Shown: positions 10,301 to 23,644 of the stretch, in pieces
How the letters are laid out: the number at the start of each line of letters is the position of its first letter
Numbering within the stretch: position 1 is the first letter of the stretch
Assembly: GCA_036346205.1 (NCBI GenBank)
Contig: JARFJB010001985.1
Span: forward strand, 281,501 to 345,500
Source: Vesta saturnalis
Lineage: Eukaryota; Arthropoda; Insecta; Coleoptera; Lampyridae
Direction: 5' to 3'
Length of the DNA stretch: 64,000 bases
Program-made: the position numbers and the translations under genes
Notes under the pieces: generated by a model
What the model was told of the DNA's origin: nothing
Database searches by the model: none
The model's input: only the letters and a program-made list of their open reading frames with translations

Positions 10301-11492
10301 TCAGTCTTGATCGTTGTCATCCGATTCGGAAGAGCTGTCATCTTTCTCTACGGATATTATAACGGGTTTTATAGTTTCTTCCATTATCACATTAAGTTCC
10401 CACACACGCTGTTCCTCTTTAATTACATGATCAACACATTTTTTCCACTTTTCTGCATTAACATTGTCTATGGCTTCCAGTAAAAGCTATCGCACTTTAC
10501 TTAATTTAAAAGTCGTATTGTTACGATATACTTTACTTCTTATTTGAGCCCAAACTAGCTCTATGGGGTTGAGTTCGCAGTGATATGGTGGTAATCTATG
10601 TACCGTAATCCCGTGAGAACCACAGAGTTCATCAATAACATACTTAACAAATTGTTGCTTATGCTGATTTGCCATAGGCAAAAGCTCTCGTTTGAGCACA
10701 GTTTCTTCAAGTTGTATCTGTTTTGATGTTAACTATTATTTCCATGCAGTTGTTAGTAAGCGTTCGACTTGCCTAGAATGGTAACTTACATTATCCAGAA
10801 CAGTTACAGCTTCCCATGGAGTGTATGCTATCATTTATTCAAAATATTCTTTAAAAACATCAGTGTTCACATCTTTGTGATAATCGCCCTGAATGCTTGG
10901 ACTCAAACACAAGTAAACCATTTTGTAAGAATCCTTTAGCTCTACCTACATGTGTAATAATTGGTCGTCGACCTTTTACCAACGTCGGATTTATGCCAGT
11001 TGACCAACCCTCTTGAATTGCTTGATGACGACTTGTAACATTTTTATCTCGCCAAAATTTTTTTACAGTATATCCTTCTTTCAACCAAGTTTCATCGAGA
11101 TAAAAGATTTTCACGAAACTTCTTTATTTCACTAAGGTATTTGCGTCTCCAAGAAACAATTTGGAGATTATCAATTAGCATTGATTTTCGATTTATTTAT
11201 TGAAGTAAAAGGAATGGATATTTCTTCTAACATGAACTTGTTTTTCTTGGCTTAAACGTGGTTTTTTTCTTCCTGTTGAGCAAGTCGGTTCTTTCAAAAT
11301 ACCCTCTTTTTGTTCTTTTAATAATCTGTATAGTGTTGACTTCCCCACTCACATCATATTAGAACTATCTACGCTATTTGTTGGATTTTTATACTTTAAG
11401 GCATTATGCACATTCGGAATGAAAATTTTTTCATTCACAGAGATCGAAGTAAGTTTCAAACGTTTTGCTGGAGAAAAATCAGAAGATGCCAT
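10301..11492 (-). pseudogene. DDE_3 transposase, near full length but broken
   Basis: A minus-strand relic spanning the length expected for a roughly 400-residue cut-and-paste transposase of the IS630/Tc1-mariner superfamily. The likely start is ATG at 11492 (MASSDFSPAKRLKL), followed by an HTH-like GKSTLYRLLKEQKEG. The first catalytic aspartate is in FYLDETW (about 11100), then GRRPIITHVGRAKG. The second is in TVLDNVSYHSRQVERL (about 10790). The third acidic position lies in PYHCELNPIELVW (about 10560). The C-terminus is acidic, SSSESDDNDQD, ending at TGA (10301-10303). Stops and frame changes separate the blocks, so it cannot make protein. A 5'-truncated copy of the same family is at 47762-48370, with the same flanking sequence upstream of the stop (about 10215-10300 against 47645-47760). 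Confidence 0.85.
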
Positions 11493-11783
11493 TTTACCAC
11501 TGTTTTCAACCAAAACCCGACAATAACAGCATTTTAAAGTAATTGTTTTAAAATAACAAATATGGTAATTGCATCTTAATGCACACCCCATTAAGTGAGT
11601 CATATTTCTAATTTACAAATAATTAAATAATAGTGTAATGACTACTTTCTAAACTTATACAAATTTTCTTGGAATTTCGGACATCCTCGCTATCCCGCAT
11701 AATAATGTATTATCTGCTACAATAAAGATGAGGTTTGTATTAATTCAATTTCAAACAATTTGTACGTAACTAACAAACACATA

Positions 11784-12647
11784 AGTAAAATAGGGGCACT
11801 TGTCGCCGCCATTTTGTTTTTGTGAAGTCATAGGCCAAGTCTTTCACGCGACCATTTCCCACCCCTTTTGTGATGGATTCTTTTTGGGAGCAATTTTCAA
11901 CCCCTTGATCGAATTTTCACCCTTAATTAGAACCCTTTTGGCTGTATTAAGAGATTTTTTGGCAGTTCAGCCTCTGGAAGGTAGGAAATGCATGCGCATA
12001 CAGTGCTTTAATTGCTGGTCCTAAGGACAGACCACGCCCCTTTTATCTGATTGATTTATGATTGGTCCCTGGTCCCCATCCAGCCTCTCAGCTCTGATTG
12101 AAGACTTAAGGCTATGAATTCTGATTCGTTAGGGCGAAAAATTTGAAATTTTCTAAGAGGACCTAGTCTTGTACTGAACTTGTGTTCAGAGTCTGCACCC
12201 CCTTGTCGTGGCCCCTATGGCTGGAAAAAGTATTCTAATAAGGGGGTCTTAATGCTAACTTGTAAGACAGGTATATAAATTTGCTCTAGGCCGTAACCAA
12301 TCCGAATGTATAGCCTTAGGTCCCGAATCAAAGGTCAGAGACTCGGTGGAGACTAAGGACCAATCAGCAACCAACCAGGTAAAGAGGCGTGGTCTGCCCT
12401 TAGGACTAGCAATGAGAACACTGCCAAAAAGGCTCTTAATACAGCCAATAGGGTCCTAATTAGGGCTAAAAATTCCATCAAGGGGTTGAAAATGGCCCCC
12501 GAAAAGAAGCCCTCACAAAAAGGGGCGGGAAAAGGTCGGGTAAAAGGCTTAGCCTATGACGTCACAAAAACAATTAAGGTGTCCCAGGGGGCGGGACTTG
12601 TGACGTCACAAATAACAAAATGACAGCCATGGTATCCCGGTACTACT
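11784..12647. mobile_element. Short foldback element, relative of the 745-7861 family
   Basis: An 864 bp imperfect inverted repeat centred near 12240. The ends resemble the giant foldback: the right end is GGTATCCCGGTACTACT and the left end AGTAAAATAGGGGCAC is degenerate. Shared internal blocks include GCCGCCAT at the left end, TGACGTCA twice at the right end (12557-12564 and 12601-12608), CCTAATTAGGG-type blocks, and GGTAGGAAATGCATGCGCATAC, which corresponds to 1640-1660 in the large copy. It lacks everything that lies between about 2050 and the loop in the large copy. Flanking CACATA and CATATA may be a decayed 6 bp target duplication. Non-coding. Confidence 0.8.
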
Positions 12648-12787
12648 CATATAAGTTCCGCTGCACGTCATAAACTTATTTAGCTTGATCCAACAAATTA
12701 CTCATATAGCTATTCCACACGTCAACACGATTCAAAGAGCGTTGCCACTACCTACATACATTCATGACGTTCAACGGAACTTATATG
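12648..12787. mobile_element. Small MITE abutting the short foldback
   Basis: CATATAAGTTCCGCTGCACGTCAT at the left pairs with ATGACGTTCAACGGAACTTATATG at the right (12764-12787), giving a 24 bp inverted repeat with a few mismatches around a roughly 90 bp core. It is non-coding. Its first base follows the last base of the short foldback, so one element probably inserted at the end of the other. Confidence 0.7.
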
Positions 12788-15700
12788 AAAAACCCTATAG
12801 AGATGTCACTTTATTTCTTATTAAATGAAATAATAAATTGATTTAACTAAATTTAAAACATAAACATGGTAATGATGTCACAAACGGTTTGTCTGCTAAA
12901 ACCGGAAACAGATTAAATGCGGGTTAACAAACATTATTTGGTTTGAAAAAAAAAACCTGCAGGTTACTTAGATTAAGGCTTAGATATTAAATCACTTAAT
13001 TTTTTTGTATTATTGTATGTAATATTTCATACCAGCATAAGACACTGAAAAGTCAACATATTTTACAGACATTGGGCATATGCCTTTAATAAGTACACCA
13101 CTGACCTATCGCTGTCAGGATGATTTCTTACTTTCTGATATTCTGGGGCGTACTTTAATCATTTTATTGCATCTTGCATCAAATATTCCATCAATATTGT
13201 TATTTCATACTCCACACTAGGTATATTTTGGTTATTCATATCTTACGTAAATCATTTCTTAAATTCAAAATATAAGCGATGATGTCTACGATCTGGTTTG
13301 CAAGATAAATAGTAGAACCGAGTTAATGCTAAAATGACGATATTAATTGTTCATTTCTACAGTAAATTTCAGTTATACATATGGAACAACATAAACACAC
13401 TGTCCTTAAAAAAGTTTAATATTAGCTTTGGAAAAGATCGCTTGAAAATGAATTTCTATCAGTGTAATTTAGCTTATATATCCTCTTTTCCAAAAAAAGT
13501 AACAATAAATACAACCGTTCCAAGCCATTTAAATTCTTTTATTATCCTCATATCAAGGAAAGGTCCACATCATCAAATGACAATAATGAAAGTGTAACAA
13601 AACAAGAGCTTTTGTCAAAATGATTTGAAAATGTTCATTTGAATACCCTTTTCTTCTATTATTCAGTTCTACAATAGCATAAATGTAGATGATATTAAAA
13701 ATAGTACTTTAAAACACACAAAATAACGCGTCAAGCACAAATGAATTATACAAGGAAGGAGAGAATTCAATTAAGGTTATGCAAATTTAATAAATTTGTG
13801 ATTTGCTTGTCCACTAACTACGTCTTGTTTTGAAAGTTTGAAATTATTTACTTAGTTCAACACATAATCGCTACTAATTTTGTTATAGTTTCACTTTCGT
13901 AAACCACCAAAATTTACTCTAAATACAAACTTTAGGTGCATTATATACTGAAATAATTTTAGATAGGTAACTAGTAAGTAGTATAGTTTCATACGGCATT
14001 TTATAGAGGAGAGTTGCAAACAGTTACCAGAAATGTATTTTCTACACAATCAAAACAAATATGGTATGTAAGTTATATAATGACAAAGCGTCTCTAGTGG
14101 ATTGTCAACAATGTTAGAAGTTAAAGATGATGTTCTGTGTTTTAAGCAATTTCGAACGAGATTTACATTTCTAGTTGCGCCACGAATACTTTTTTGTGTA
14201 AACCAATGAAAGCGTTTAGTTTGATTAATACTGGCGAATATACCTCTGAAATGTTCAACAAAATTTTACAGTAGATGTGACAGCTTTGTTCGGAGAAGTA
14301 TTGAAAGATAAAGCCACAAGTTTATCATCTTTTTATATACTGCCATAGATGAATTGTCATGCTTTGCTACGTGTATTGAATGTATATTTTAAGTAAGAAT
14401 ATAAATCTATGTAAAGATTTTAGGGTTTCTTCAAAAAGTAGGACAGTAGCTGTATAAGTAAAGCGATTTTGTTATATCATGCATAAAATCCAATATGTTT
14501 GTATCGCATAAATGCACATGAATATAAAATGAAGTTATTTATTTTGTATTGTTTAGACTCTTTTAAGAAAATAAATAAAAACGTGTTGTGTTGGATTCGA
14601 AAAAAAACTTGATACTTTATAACTTATACAGTGATGTATAGAGTCACGGTAATAACTTAATGCTTTTAGCGCATTAAGTTGATAGTATCTAGGTGTTTGT
14701 GTTCAATTAAAAATAACGTGCATTATGAAATATAACACTGCTGAAATTTAACTTCTGAAATTGTTTTAGAATATTCATTGGGCCAAATATCTCTGTAATA
14801 GACTTGAACGCAGAGATACATTAGAATATAGCAAATCGTGTGTTTCCGATATAAAATCTATTTAGTGCAATATCTAAATTAGAAATAAATAACGCATGGC
14901 ATAAATAAATGAATCGATTTCCTTGTTAATGGCAGAAATTCAGCATTACTCAATAAATAAGTTTAACTTCTTGTTGCTATAAATAAATGCTAGATAAATA
15001 CAAGATAAGTTGTAACGAGTAAAATGGACTTATTGATAACTTTCAATCCTCTTTTCATTATCGAGAACTCATTTTATGTACGTAAATAAATTCTACCACC
15101 CGCTCATTTATTTTAATTGTAATTTTATTCGGCATAAGCTTCTACATTTGTTACACTGCAAGCAACTCTTTGTGCAATTGAAGTAGTGGTACAATACAAC
15201 CTACAGAGGGTGACTTGGCAATCGTGCAACTCGTGAGGAAAACTGACAATTAGTGCCCTGAAATTGGTGAACATTTCTATTTTTTTACCTTTGTATGTTT
15301 CTTTGTTTCCGCTAATAACATAATTGATAGCTCGATACCATGTGGCAAAGTGTAAGATGGCTTTCAATAATTTTTAATTATAAAAGTAAAAACTGAAATT
15401 TACATCTTGCATTCACTCTCGGGAAGGACCCTATGTTCTTCAATACTGTGGTTTAAGGTCCTTCTACAGCTAAGCTGGATTTTGTCCACATGTGATTAAT
15501 CGAGATGAAAATTTGTTCTTCTGATATTTCGTAAATATCTATAGTTAGAGCAGAGAGAGTAGGTTTGTGTCAAATATTACATTCTTTTTAATTATTTAGC
15601 ATCCACCTTTAAAAGGAGATCTTTATGTGTCAAACTATAGACCAGTTCTTGCTTATTCATTTGGAATACTCAAGCAATATGTTTTTCTTGAAACAAATAA

Positions 15701-16439
15701 TTTAATTTATATGAATATTTGACCCATCCCTCCGGGTTATCTGGATGAATGGACCACAAAGCATATGTAGAGGTATTAATGCAAAGGAAAAAGTTTCTTC
15801 ATTTTATTTTAAAAAGATTAACAGATACATGAAATGGCACTAAACTGAACTAGATAATTTAGAAAAAAAGTAAATAGGTACAAAGAAATAACTAACGCAA
15901 GTATGGATATGATGAAAAATCAACTGCAAATGAATAAATCGAAAATAAACGTTCACTTTCTTCAGACTTAGCGGGTGAACGCACTTTTAAAAGAACATCT
16001 TGAATAATGGTGAAAATACCAGGTGCATTTAGAAAAACGGAACGTTTTCCCTTTTTGCGAAAAAATATATTTCGTATTCGCGATTTTTAATTTCTTGTTC
16101 AACACGTCCTACGTAATGAATTAAATGAAGTAAAAAGTTTCCTGCATCTATTTTGTTAGGATTTATCTCAAAATTTTCACATGAGTTTGGTACAAAATTT
16201 TTATCGTCAAAACTGTTTTAGACTTCTAGTTCATTAGCATCATAGCATGGACGAGATTTCTAAAACTGGTTTCTTTTCTCAGTTGATTTATTTGCTGTTG
16301 TTGCAACGTAAAATTTTATTTCGGAATTTTTTTTATTCTCGTTGCCCTCAATTCTTCTTTCTTAGGAGTAGCAGTTAGTTTCCTGGTTAGTCCGGTTTTC
16401 ATTCCTTTACTCGAAGTCGATTTTTTTACAGAAATAAGC
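12788..16439. other. AT-rich intergenic stretch, nothing assigned
   Basis: About 3.6 kb with only short unconvincing open frames. No transposase blocks, RNA gene or clear repeats were recognised. Weak transposon-like character toward the right end (about 15950-16440) may be the 3' flank of the pogo-like relic. Confidence 0.45.
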
Positions 16440-17570
16440 TAAAATAAAAATTAATTATTAAAATGTGGTACAACTCAGTATTACTATTAGCTACTTTTAT
16501 TTGCCATAAAATAATCGTTGTGGATGTTTCTTTCTGGAATCCTTAGTCGGCTAGGCTGGTCTTCTATATCCATGAAGACGCTCAGGTTGGGGCATTAAAT
16601 CATTGTTAAGGTTCAATGTTGGGATGGATGACATTAAAAAATCCTCTTCCAAAAAAATATTTTAGTGCATCGGCCAAAGGTCAGTTTTTTCGAATCCATG
16701 AATAATATTTTGTATGTGGTACGCTAAGGTAACGGAGTTTATTCGACAGTTCGCCAATATGATAAATTGTGATTGGTTTTCCTACACGAACAAACATCCA
16801 TTCCTCATAGCCTTGATGGTAACGTTATTTTAGTGGGCCGTAAACTGATGCATCCAGGGGCTGCAAACGATGACTACAATGCGATAGATATACTAAGTAA
16901 ACATAAGATTTCTAGTTTCTTCGACTAGTTCTACAGTGACATGGCTTCCCAGTTTGTCAAAGAATAGGATTACTGGCTACTCTTACGTTTATCTAACATT
17001 TAACAAAGTGCTTGAATACTAATAAAGAGTTTTAAGGTGTCATTCAACCTGTGAGAAATCCAATATTAAACTTTCAGCTGGTGCACCATTACTTAGAATT
17101 TCAAGGTTTCTTTTTCTTGGGAATATGCGACACGGTGGAACTATGCTTCCTGTGCATTTATAAACTAGCACAGTGTTACAAGCTGTCCTCGCTCTCGGGA
17201 AGTAATTTGACCTACTTACTTCATACCCTTCTGTGTGATAAATTTCGGTGGCCTGTGGACCGTAGTCAGGTTATTTTCATCACTTCCATGCATCACTTGA
17301 AGCGAATGTAAACCTTCTATAAACCTTCTCTACATTATCAAAGAATTTTGCAACATTATGGTTATTAAAACTAATAGATCTACCAAGGATTGTAGTTTCA
17401 AGAGCCCACAATGGCAATTGAGGTGTTACACTTTTCTAGTAATACAATCTTTAATGCAAATATTTCCCTAACACTTTTTCTTGTTCAGTAGTAAATAATT
17501 GTCCGACTTTTGTACTGCGATCAAATTCATAGCTCGTCCAATAATTTAGCCTTCGTCATATGACGTTACC
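16440..17570 (-). pseudogene. pogo-like (DDE_1) transposase relic
   Basis: Minus-strand blocks in the order expected of a pogo/Jerky-type DDE_1 transposase, a nuclear cut-and-paste enzyme. From N to C: KVGQLFTTEQEKVLGKYL (about 17500), DENNLTTVHRPPKF with the first aspartate (about 17265), QITSRERGQLVTLC (about 17200), PVILFFDKLGSHVTVE with the second aspartate (about 16958), HCSHRLQPLDASVYGPLK with the third (about 16830-16880), and a C-terminal GKPITIYHIGELSNKL (about 16770). Stops and frameshifts occur between and within blocks, and the N-terminal DNA-binding region is not readable. All three aspartates are still visible. The element's inverted termini were not found. Confidence 0.82.
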
Positions 17571-19887
17571 GGAAGAATACGATATCGAATAAGTTATACT
17601 TGCTACTAGAATAGGTACTCCTCTCAATGTCGTTTGAATGGCAGGGTGGATTTGTTCGTTGGTATTCCTTATCCTCCTAGTTTTCTCCTCTCAGTTACCT
17701 ACGAAAAAATGTCTCTAAATTGACTGACACAAACCACCTGTGACTCAATCCCCCTGCAACGTATTTCTGATAAACAGTTCACCTCTGGGTTTTCCTAACC
17801 TAAACATGTAATTTCTTTATAGTATCATGTAAAGTAAAGTTTGTTTACTAAATGACATAAATTGAAAAAAATAATTTGAATAGTTTTCATGAATAATAAT
17901 AGTAGGTATATTATATTATCTGTGAGAGAAATGTATCTTTATACGCGAGTGAGGAGAGTGATCTACCAGCGTGGGTTAGAATTCGAGCGGGACACTTCTC
18001 GCGAGTTTCATAAAGGTATTTCACTCATGTGTGATATACGACATTTTATCTTACAGGTGCATCGAAGAAATTAATTTCACCCAACAAATACCTAATATTC
18101 GTTTATAAAATTTTATCGCCGTTTGTATCATTTTTCGTAGTTACCAACGGTTGTTATAGATAAGAAATAAACAATTCGTTATTTGTTTCACAATTTTCAT
18201 TGATTTTCACGAAACTAATATAAATAATATTATCAACGCAAAATTACCCATTGTAATTACAACTGAGAGCTACCAAACTTACCCACTTGTGATTACTTTA
18301 GCTCACTTGTGAATAATATTTGATTTCTGATTTGAGTAGGCGGAATCTTGCAGCGTTTTATCTGTAGGATCATATTGAATTTTTGAGCATTTTGGTGCCT
18401 ACATAAGCAATGTTTACGAGAGCTTTTTCAGTAGTAAATAATTGGTTATTGGTTCATGTATTGTTTGAATGCTTTGGGAAGGGGTTTTGTATCAAACTCT
18501 ATCCTCTGCAGGTTTCGGCTTTACTGATTTTCATTCTGCGCAGAGTAATCTATATTTCAGCCACGTTACTTCAAACAACCTTTCTTTAATGAAATTTACT
18601 TATTTTCAACTACTAGATAAAAGTTGGGTTACCATTGGTAAATACATAATTGAGATTGTTTATAAAATAGGGTTTAATTTTATTGGTAGATGTTCGGGAA
18701 AGTTGTCTATCAATTTGGGTTTACGATTTATTTGCGTAGAGGGCAAGTGTTGCGTCAATGAAACAGATTTATGAATTGTAATCATAATTTTTCGTTGTCA
18801 ATTATTGGGTCATTATGCCACCAAATTATAGTTCGGGAATTAATAAAATAATTACAGCATGTGCACTCTACGGGGATCTTAATGTAATTTACTTATGCTT
18901 TTCTTTCAGCTCAACTAGGGGTGATGTCTCATTCAATATTATTGGTATCCTGTTTCGAGTTTTGCGGTAAACCTACATACAAACTCGTAGCGCGTTTCTC
19001 AATTGGGTAAATTACATGTATTATTTCGTTCTCATGTCGTTACTGCTAGTTACGTCCACGCACGCAGTGTCCCCGCTTCAGCTGACTCGAGATTCAGCGT
19101 TTCTCATGTTACCACTCATTCCACGATCGAGCCGCATTAGGCGTCGTGCAAGCTTACCACGGTAAGCCCCAAGCAGTAAAAACGGGTGAGTTTTGTGTAG
19201 GACGTAAATGGTTGAAATTTTGTTTCAAACACCTTACACTTACCATAAATAACAAATAACATTCAATCTGGGAAAAATAGTCTATAAGCGCCACCACAAT
19301 CTTAAATTCTCTATGATAGCCTACTCGATAAAATCATACACAATTCAAGTTCAAACATTCAATTCGTACAACACCCTTTCACTTTAGAGTACGTTAAATT
19401 TCGTCTTATTGACATTATCTGTACACTTTCTATACGGGTAAAGTAATATTTATAACTGTCATAGAAATTCTGAAATAAACATCACCCAGTTCGGAAAGAA
19501 AATAATTCAGTCTAATAACTTTTAACCCTAAAACGTTAATTAGTATCTTAAAAATTGAAAAACGGAACGATCAGTGAGTCGTTAATGAGTCATGTATTTT
19601 CTAACAAAAACTGTTTGAATTTTTGTAATTAAACTGTTTTTAAACATTCACAAGCATGAATGAATCGCTGTAATCCAAATCTAAAATTTGCTTAATAAGT
19701 AAATCATGATCAGCATTGTGTATTTAGTAATTTAAATAATATAAACTAATTAAATTTTGTAATCGATTTGATTTAAAGTAAACAAATCATATCAATCAAA
19801 TGTCAAAAGGGTGATTATTTTTAAACTGTGTAATCCTTTATGTACCTTCACACAAAGAAACAATGAAATCTAATAGTGTAATGTTGG
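17571..19887. other. Intergenic, nothing assigned
   Basis: AT-rich sequence without recognised genes. A local CpG-richer patch at about 19020-19200 contains the short perfect hairpin GCTTACC-AC-GGTAAGC. It could be a regulatory island or an old repeat, and no exon could be supported. Confidence 0.4.
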
Positions 19888-20206
19888 TAGCTGCCTGTGT
19901 AGTGAAATGGTTAGCGATTGCCTTTCACCCGAACGGCGCGGATTCAAACCTGGCTAAGGTTATCGTTTTTCTAAAATGGACAAAAACCAAAGCAGTCCTG
20001 CTTCTCGGATAGAAAGTAAAACTGTAGCTCCCGTGCGCATACGATGGTTGACACGTTAAATATCCCTTACTAAAGATGGAATTCCTTTAGTAGGTTAAAA
20101 CTCTAGTGACGGGTAGTGCTAATAACCATTAGTAGTTGAAGAGCACAGAGATTCCTGACATTCCTGTTTGTGTCTACATCTTGGTCCACAAATACAAAAA
20201 AAATGT
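19888..20206 (+). mobile_element. tRNA-derived SINE (family 1)
   Basis: The head carries RNA polymerase III internal promoter boxes: box A TAGTGAAATGG (19900-19910) and box B GATTCAAACCTG (19941-19952), spaced as in a tRNA. After the tRNA-like head comes a roughly 250 bp unrelated body ending near CACAAATACAAAAAAAATG, an A-rich tail. SINEs are non-autonomous and copied by a partner LINE reverse transcriptase. Box B has one mismatch to consensus. It differs in sequence from the SINE at 62214. The exact 5' start is uncertain by a few bases. Confidence 0.75.
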
Positions 20207-21789
20207 ATGTTTATTCGCTTTTAAAACTTTAAACTGTAAGAAAGATCAATCACAATTAAAAAAAAACTAACTAATCGAGTCCTATTGACCAACTTTGCAA
20301 AACATTTACATATACTACTTGCGAGAAGCAACACACAAAAAACAATTCCTATAGATTAAGGTTCCTACATCTTAAGATCTAAACATATAATAACAGGTAA
20401 TGCAGATTGATTATCCTTAATGCCTCAGTGAAATTAACAATATAAACAATGACGTCTCCAAAGAGAATCAAGCTTCTACCATTCAGAAATCTAAAGTTAT
20501 TCTTACAGTTACATATTCCTGAATTTTTTTGGCAGATGTAATGTCCTATCCATTGGAGATGATTCGCTTGAATTAATCTGGGCATGCAAACTGGTCACTG
20601 ATAAGCAGCCTTTAATGAGGTTTCAAAGCAACCGTCGCACTATACAGTAGCCTAAATTTTACAGAATATTTTAATTACACTTTGTCACTGAATTCTTAAT
20701 TGTCTATAAACGGTCGATTAATTATTTAACACAGAATTATTAATATCCATTACAGCCAATTTCACTTTACAAAGCTTAACACACCTTTATTTAGTTACAT
20801 AAAGAATCACTTCAAGTTCCTTTTAGTTCGCGAGTTCTTTATACTCAATATCTTCAATTAGTGGTTTTGTTCATTACAAATCTGTTGTAAACATTTAAAT
20901 GTTTAATCGTCATAGTGGGTTTTTTCAGTAAAGTAATATGCACTGTAACACTCATTATTTACAAATAAAAACTCGTAGATCGTTCAGATCTCATAAAATA
21001 CTTGCCCGCAATCACCCCTTCAGTACAATTCTGAGCCCGAGTATTTCTTGTTTACCCTATCACTCTTTGTTATATACCAGCAGTCATCCATTTTGCAAAA
21101 CGTCATCATTTTTATTCGACTTAAACCAAAACAGCACTGTCCCTGAGCAGCTTCTAACGCGCGACTTTGCTGGGCAGTTAAATGGGAATCGGCCCTAACG
21201 CAATCTAGACTACAAAATCACTGCAATCGTGAAATTTTTACAAAAATCTTATTAATACTTCGAAACATCCAATTTCGCATTCGTCTTTATTCCACATACT
21301 GTCCAGATCTAGATTTAACTTTTATGAAAATCTCAGATATACGCTGGCTTTCCTTCCGCAAAATTCAGTAAACTCAACACCATTTGTCCTTGAACATGCA
21401 TAACATTTTACTATTTGCAATATTATGACATTCACCCAAGCAAAAATATACATACATATTGTTCCTATACACTTTAATACAACATCAACATATCATACAT
21501 TCACACGCTACCCTGTTGCAGTAGCATTTAAACATTATCGTCTCAACAGGGGTGTAACTGAAACATTATATCTCATTCAAAATTAATACTTTCAACTTTA
21601 AAACTCTATACAACATTAAAACATGCTTTTACAAGATACTCAACGCATCACTAAAAAGCCCAGCGGCGTAACATTTACATCAACTTACATTATGTACACG
21701 CAAAGAAAATTTCTCGTGCAAACTCACGTCCATATAACATCAAAAATACGTTCTTCAAATACCCAGTACGTCAAAATAATCTAACAGTT
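20207..21789. other. Intergenic, nothing assigned
   Basis: AT-rich sequence with several unremarkable short open frames. No domain, repeat unit or inverted termini were recognised. Confidence 0.4.
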
Positions 21790-23640
21790 CGCCCGCTGGG
21801 AGCATGTAATAAAGTAAACGTTACATTGGTGTCGTTAGTGCCGTTTTAAAACATTCGACTTAATGACGGGTAAAATCTATATGTTCATTTCCTGTAACTA
21901 TAGCCGTTGCAACAAAGATGGACTATAGTATAATTCAGATGCAACAGAAAATGAGACAAGATCAAATAAAATTATTTCAAACACAAGCGCAGTTTCAATC
22001 CAAAGATTATTAAATATAAGATAGATGTCATCCAAAACAAATAAGTGATGTTTAAGCTAATATGGACGACTGCACAAGTCGATCACCATGCTAAAATAGC
22101 GAAAAACTCGCCGCAGCGTAAATGTGACGACATTGAGAAACAGTATGAAAAATTGATTGTGCAGGTTGTGGTCTGCCAGAAAAAATGGCTAAACCTGCTT
22201 TAAATAAACGTACTTGTAGAAGAAACCGATTTGGAATTTCAAGTAGCGAAGATAGAATCTGAAAGGACTGATTAAACATAAATATAATAGTAAAGAAGAA
22301 AAAAATTGGACAATGGCCCATATAAATCTCCTTTGAATGAGAAAAAACTTTTAAAGAACTCCGCTGTAATTCAGTGATCCAAGGCTCACATTAAAAGGTA
22401 GGATGACAGACATTAAACTCATCTGGGAAGAAGATATGCCTGAATGTTAGGGCTTATTGGCCACAAGGGGATTGTTGATGGTTCCATGTGGTCTTCTTCA
22501 GAAGCTGCTAAGAATGATACGGATACAACGTGAGTATGCAGATGGATGGTGATACGAGGAAAAGATGCGTAAAACTACAAATAATTTACAAACAGAACAT
22601 AAATAACTGGCATAGAAAGCGCGTGATTTGTGTTAATCGAAAATGAAAGAAGTCGAAACCGCCAAATTCGGAAAGTGATTACTTATCGCCAACGAACTAT
22701 TTTAATACATGCACAGAAATGTACGTCCTTCCAAAATAAGAGGATATCAAAGTTGCTTACGCACTGGTAGAAGACATGATCAGGTTTGTTTTTCCCTTAC
22801 AGTCGAACTTCGATAAAGGTTGGAACTTCATGTTAGCATTATTCTAAAAACACTTGTCAGTTGTTAGATATTTGAAAAAGTAGGACTGGAACTCTAAAGA
22901 GTTTCAGTCTTTTTACCTATCATCCAATGAAGTTGTTTAAAAAATTATTGGAATGATTGTGTTTTATCACTAAGGTGATTGTGATCAACTGTTACACAAT
23001 AATTCTCAATTTATAGGGTAATTTGGAGAAGTAATAAAAAACGTGTTCTTTGTTAAAGCTCAAGAAATACAACATAAAGAAACCGTATGGAAAATGGTTA
23101 CCTCATCCTGTGTACCCAATTTCATTGTCTAGGACAAACATACTTTGATAACCACAGTAAAATTGTGAAACCAAATGTTTTATCATGTAGTACCCAGGCT
23201 ACAAGCACGTTAATGGATTAGCTGTGAAAATGTAAACTTTCACTATTATTGAACATATCTAAAATAATTAACTTTTTGAGTTTTTATAGTGTATTTATGT
23301 TATACACAAAAAAAAACAAAAAGATAAATATTTTAAAAGTGTATTAGGTAGTTTTAAATTCAAAATCACGAGCAACAGATGTCGAATCGAAATCGTACAT
23401 TTTTAGCTAAACGAATCTAATCTAAATTTTCTAATTGGTACAAGGAGCTTGATAATCAATTACGAAGAGAATAAAATTTAGTCTCAACTGTTACCGTTTG
23501 TTAGGTTATACTAGAGTCAAGATGTAAAAGTAAGAGTGGCGTTTTGAGTTTGTGAAATCAATCTCTATGTGATATACTGCCAGGTTTGCGAGAATAGAAA
23601 TGGTTAAGCGAAAGTTACAAATGTTAGCTCATTGAGGAGT
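21790..23640. other. Unassigned, possible LTR-element decay
   Basis: A TTGGTGTCGTTAGTGCC stretch (about 21824) resembles the primer-binding site that follows an LTR. About 95 bp downstream, ATG begins MDYSIIQMQQKMRQDQ before a stop, reminiscent of the glutamine-rich start of some gypsy Gags. Nothing further downstream is readable, so this is only a possibility. The remainder has no recognised feature. Confidence 0.25.
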
Positions 23641-23644
23641 TTGG

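Noticed and set aside
21790..22010. LTR retrotransposon primer-binding site and Gag start
   Set aside because: TTGGTGTCGTTAGTGCC and MDYSIIQMQQKMRQDQ are suggestive, but no LTR pair, capsid or pol motif follows within readable frames.
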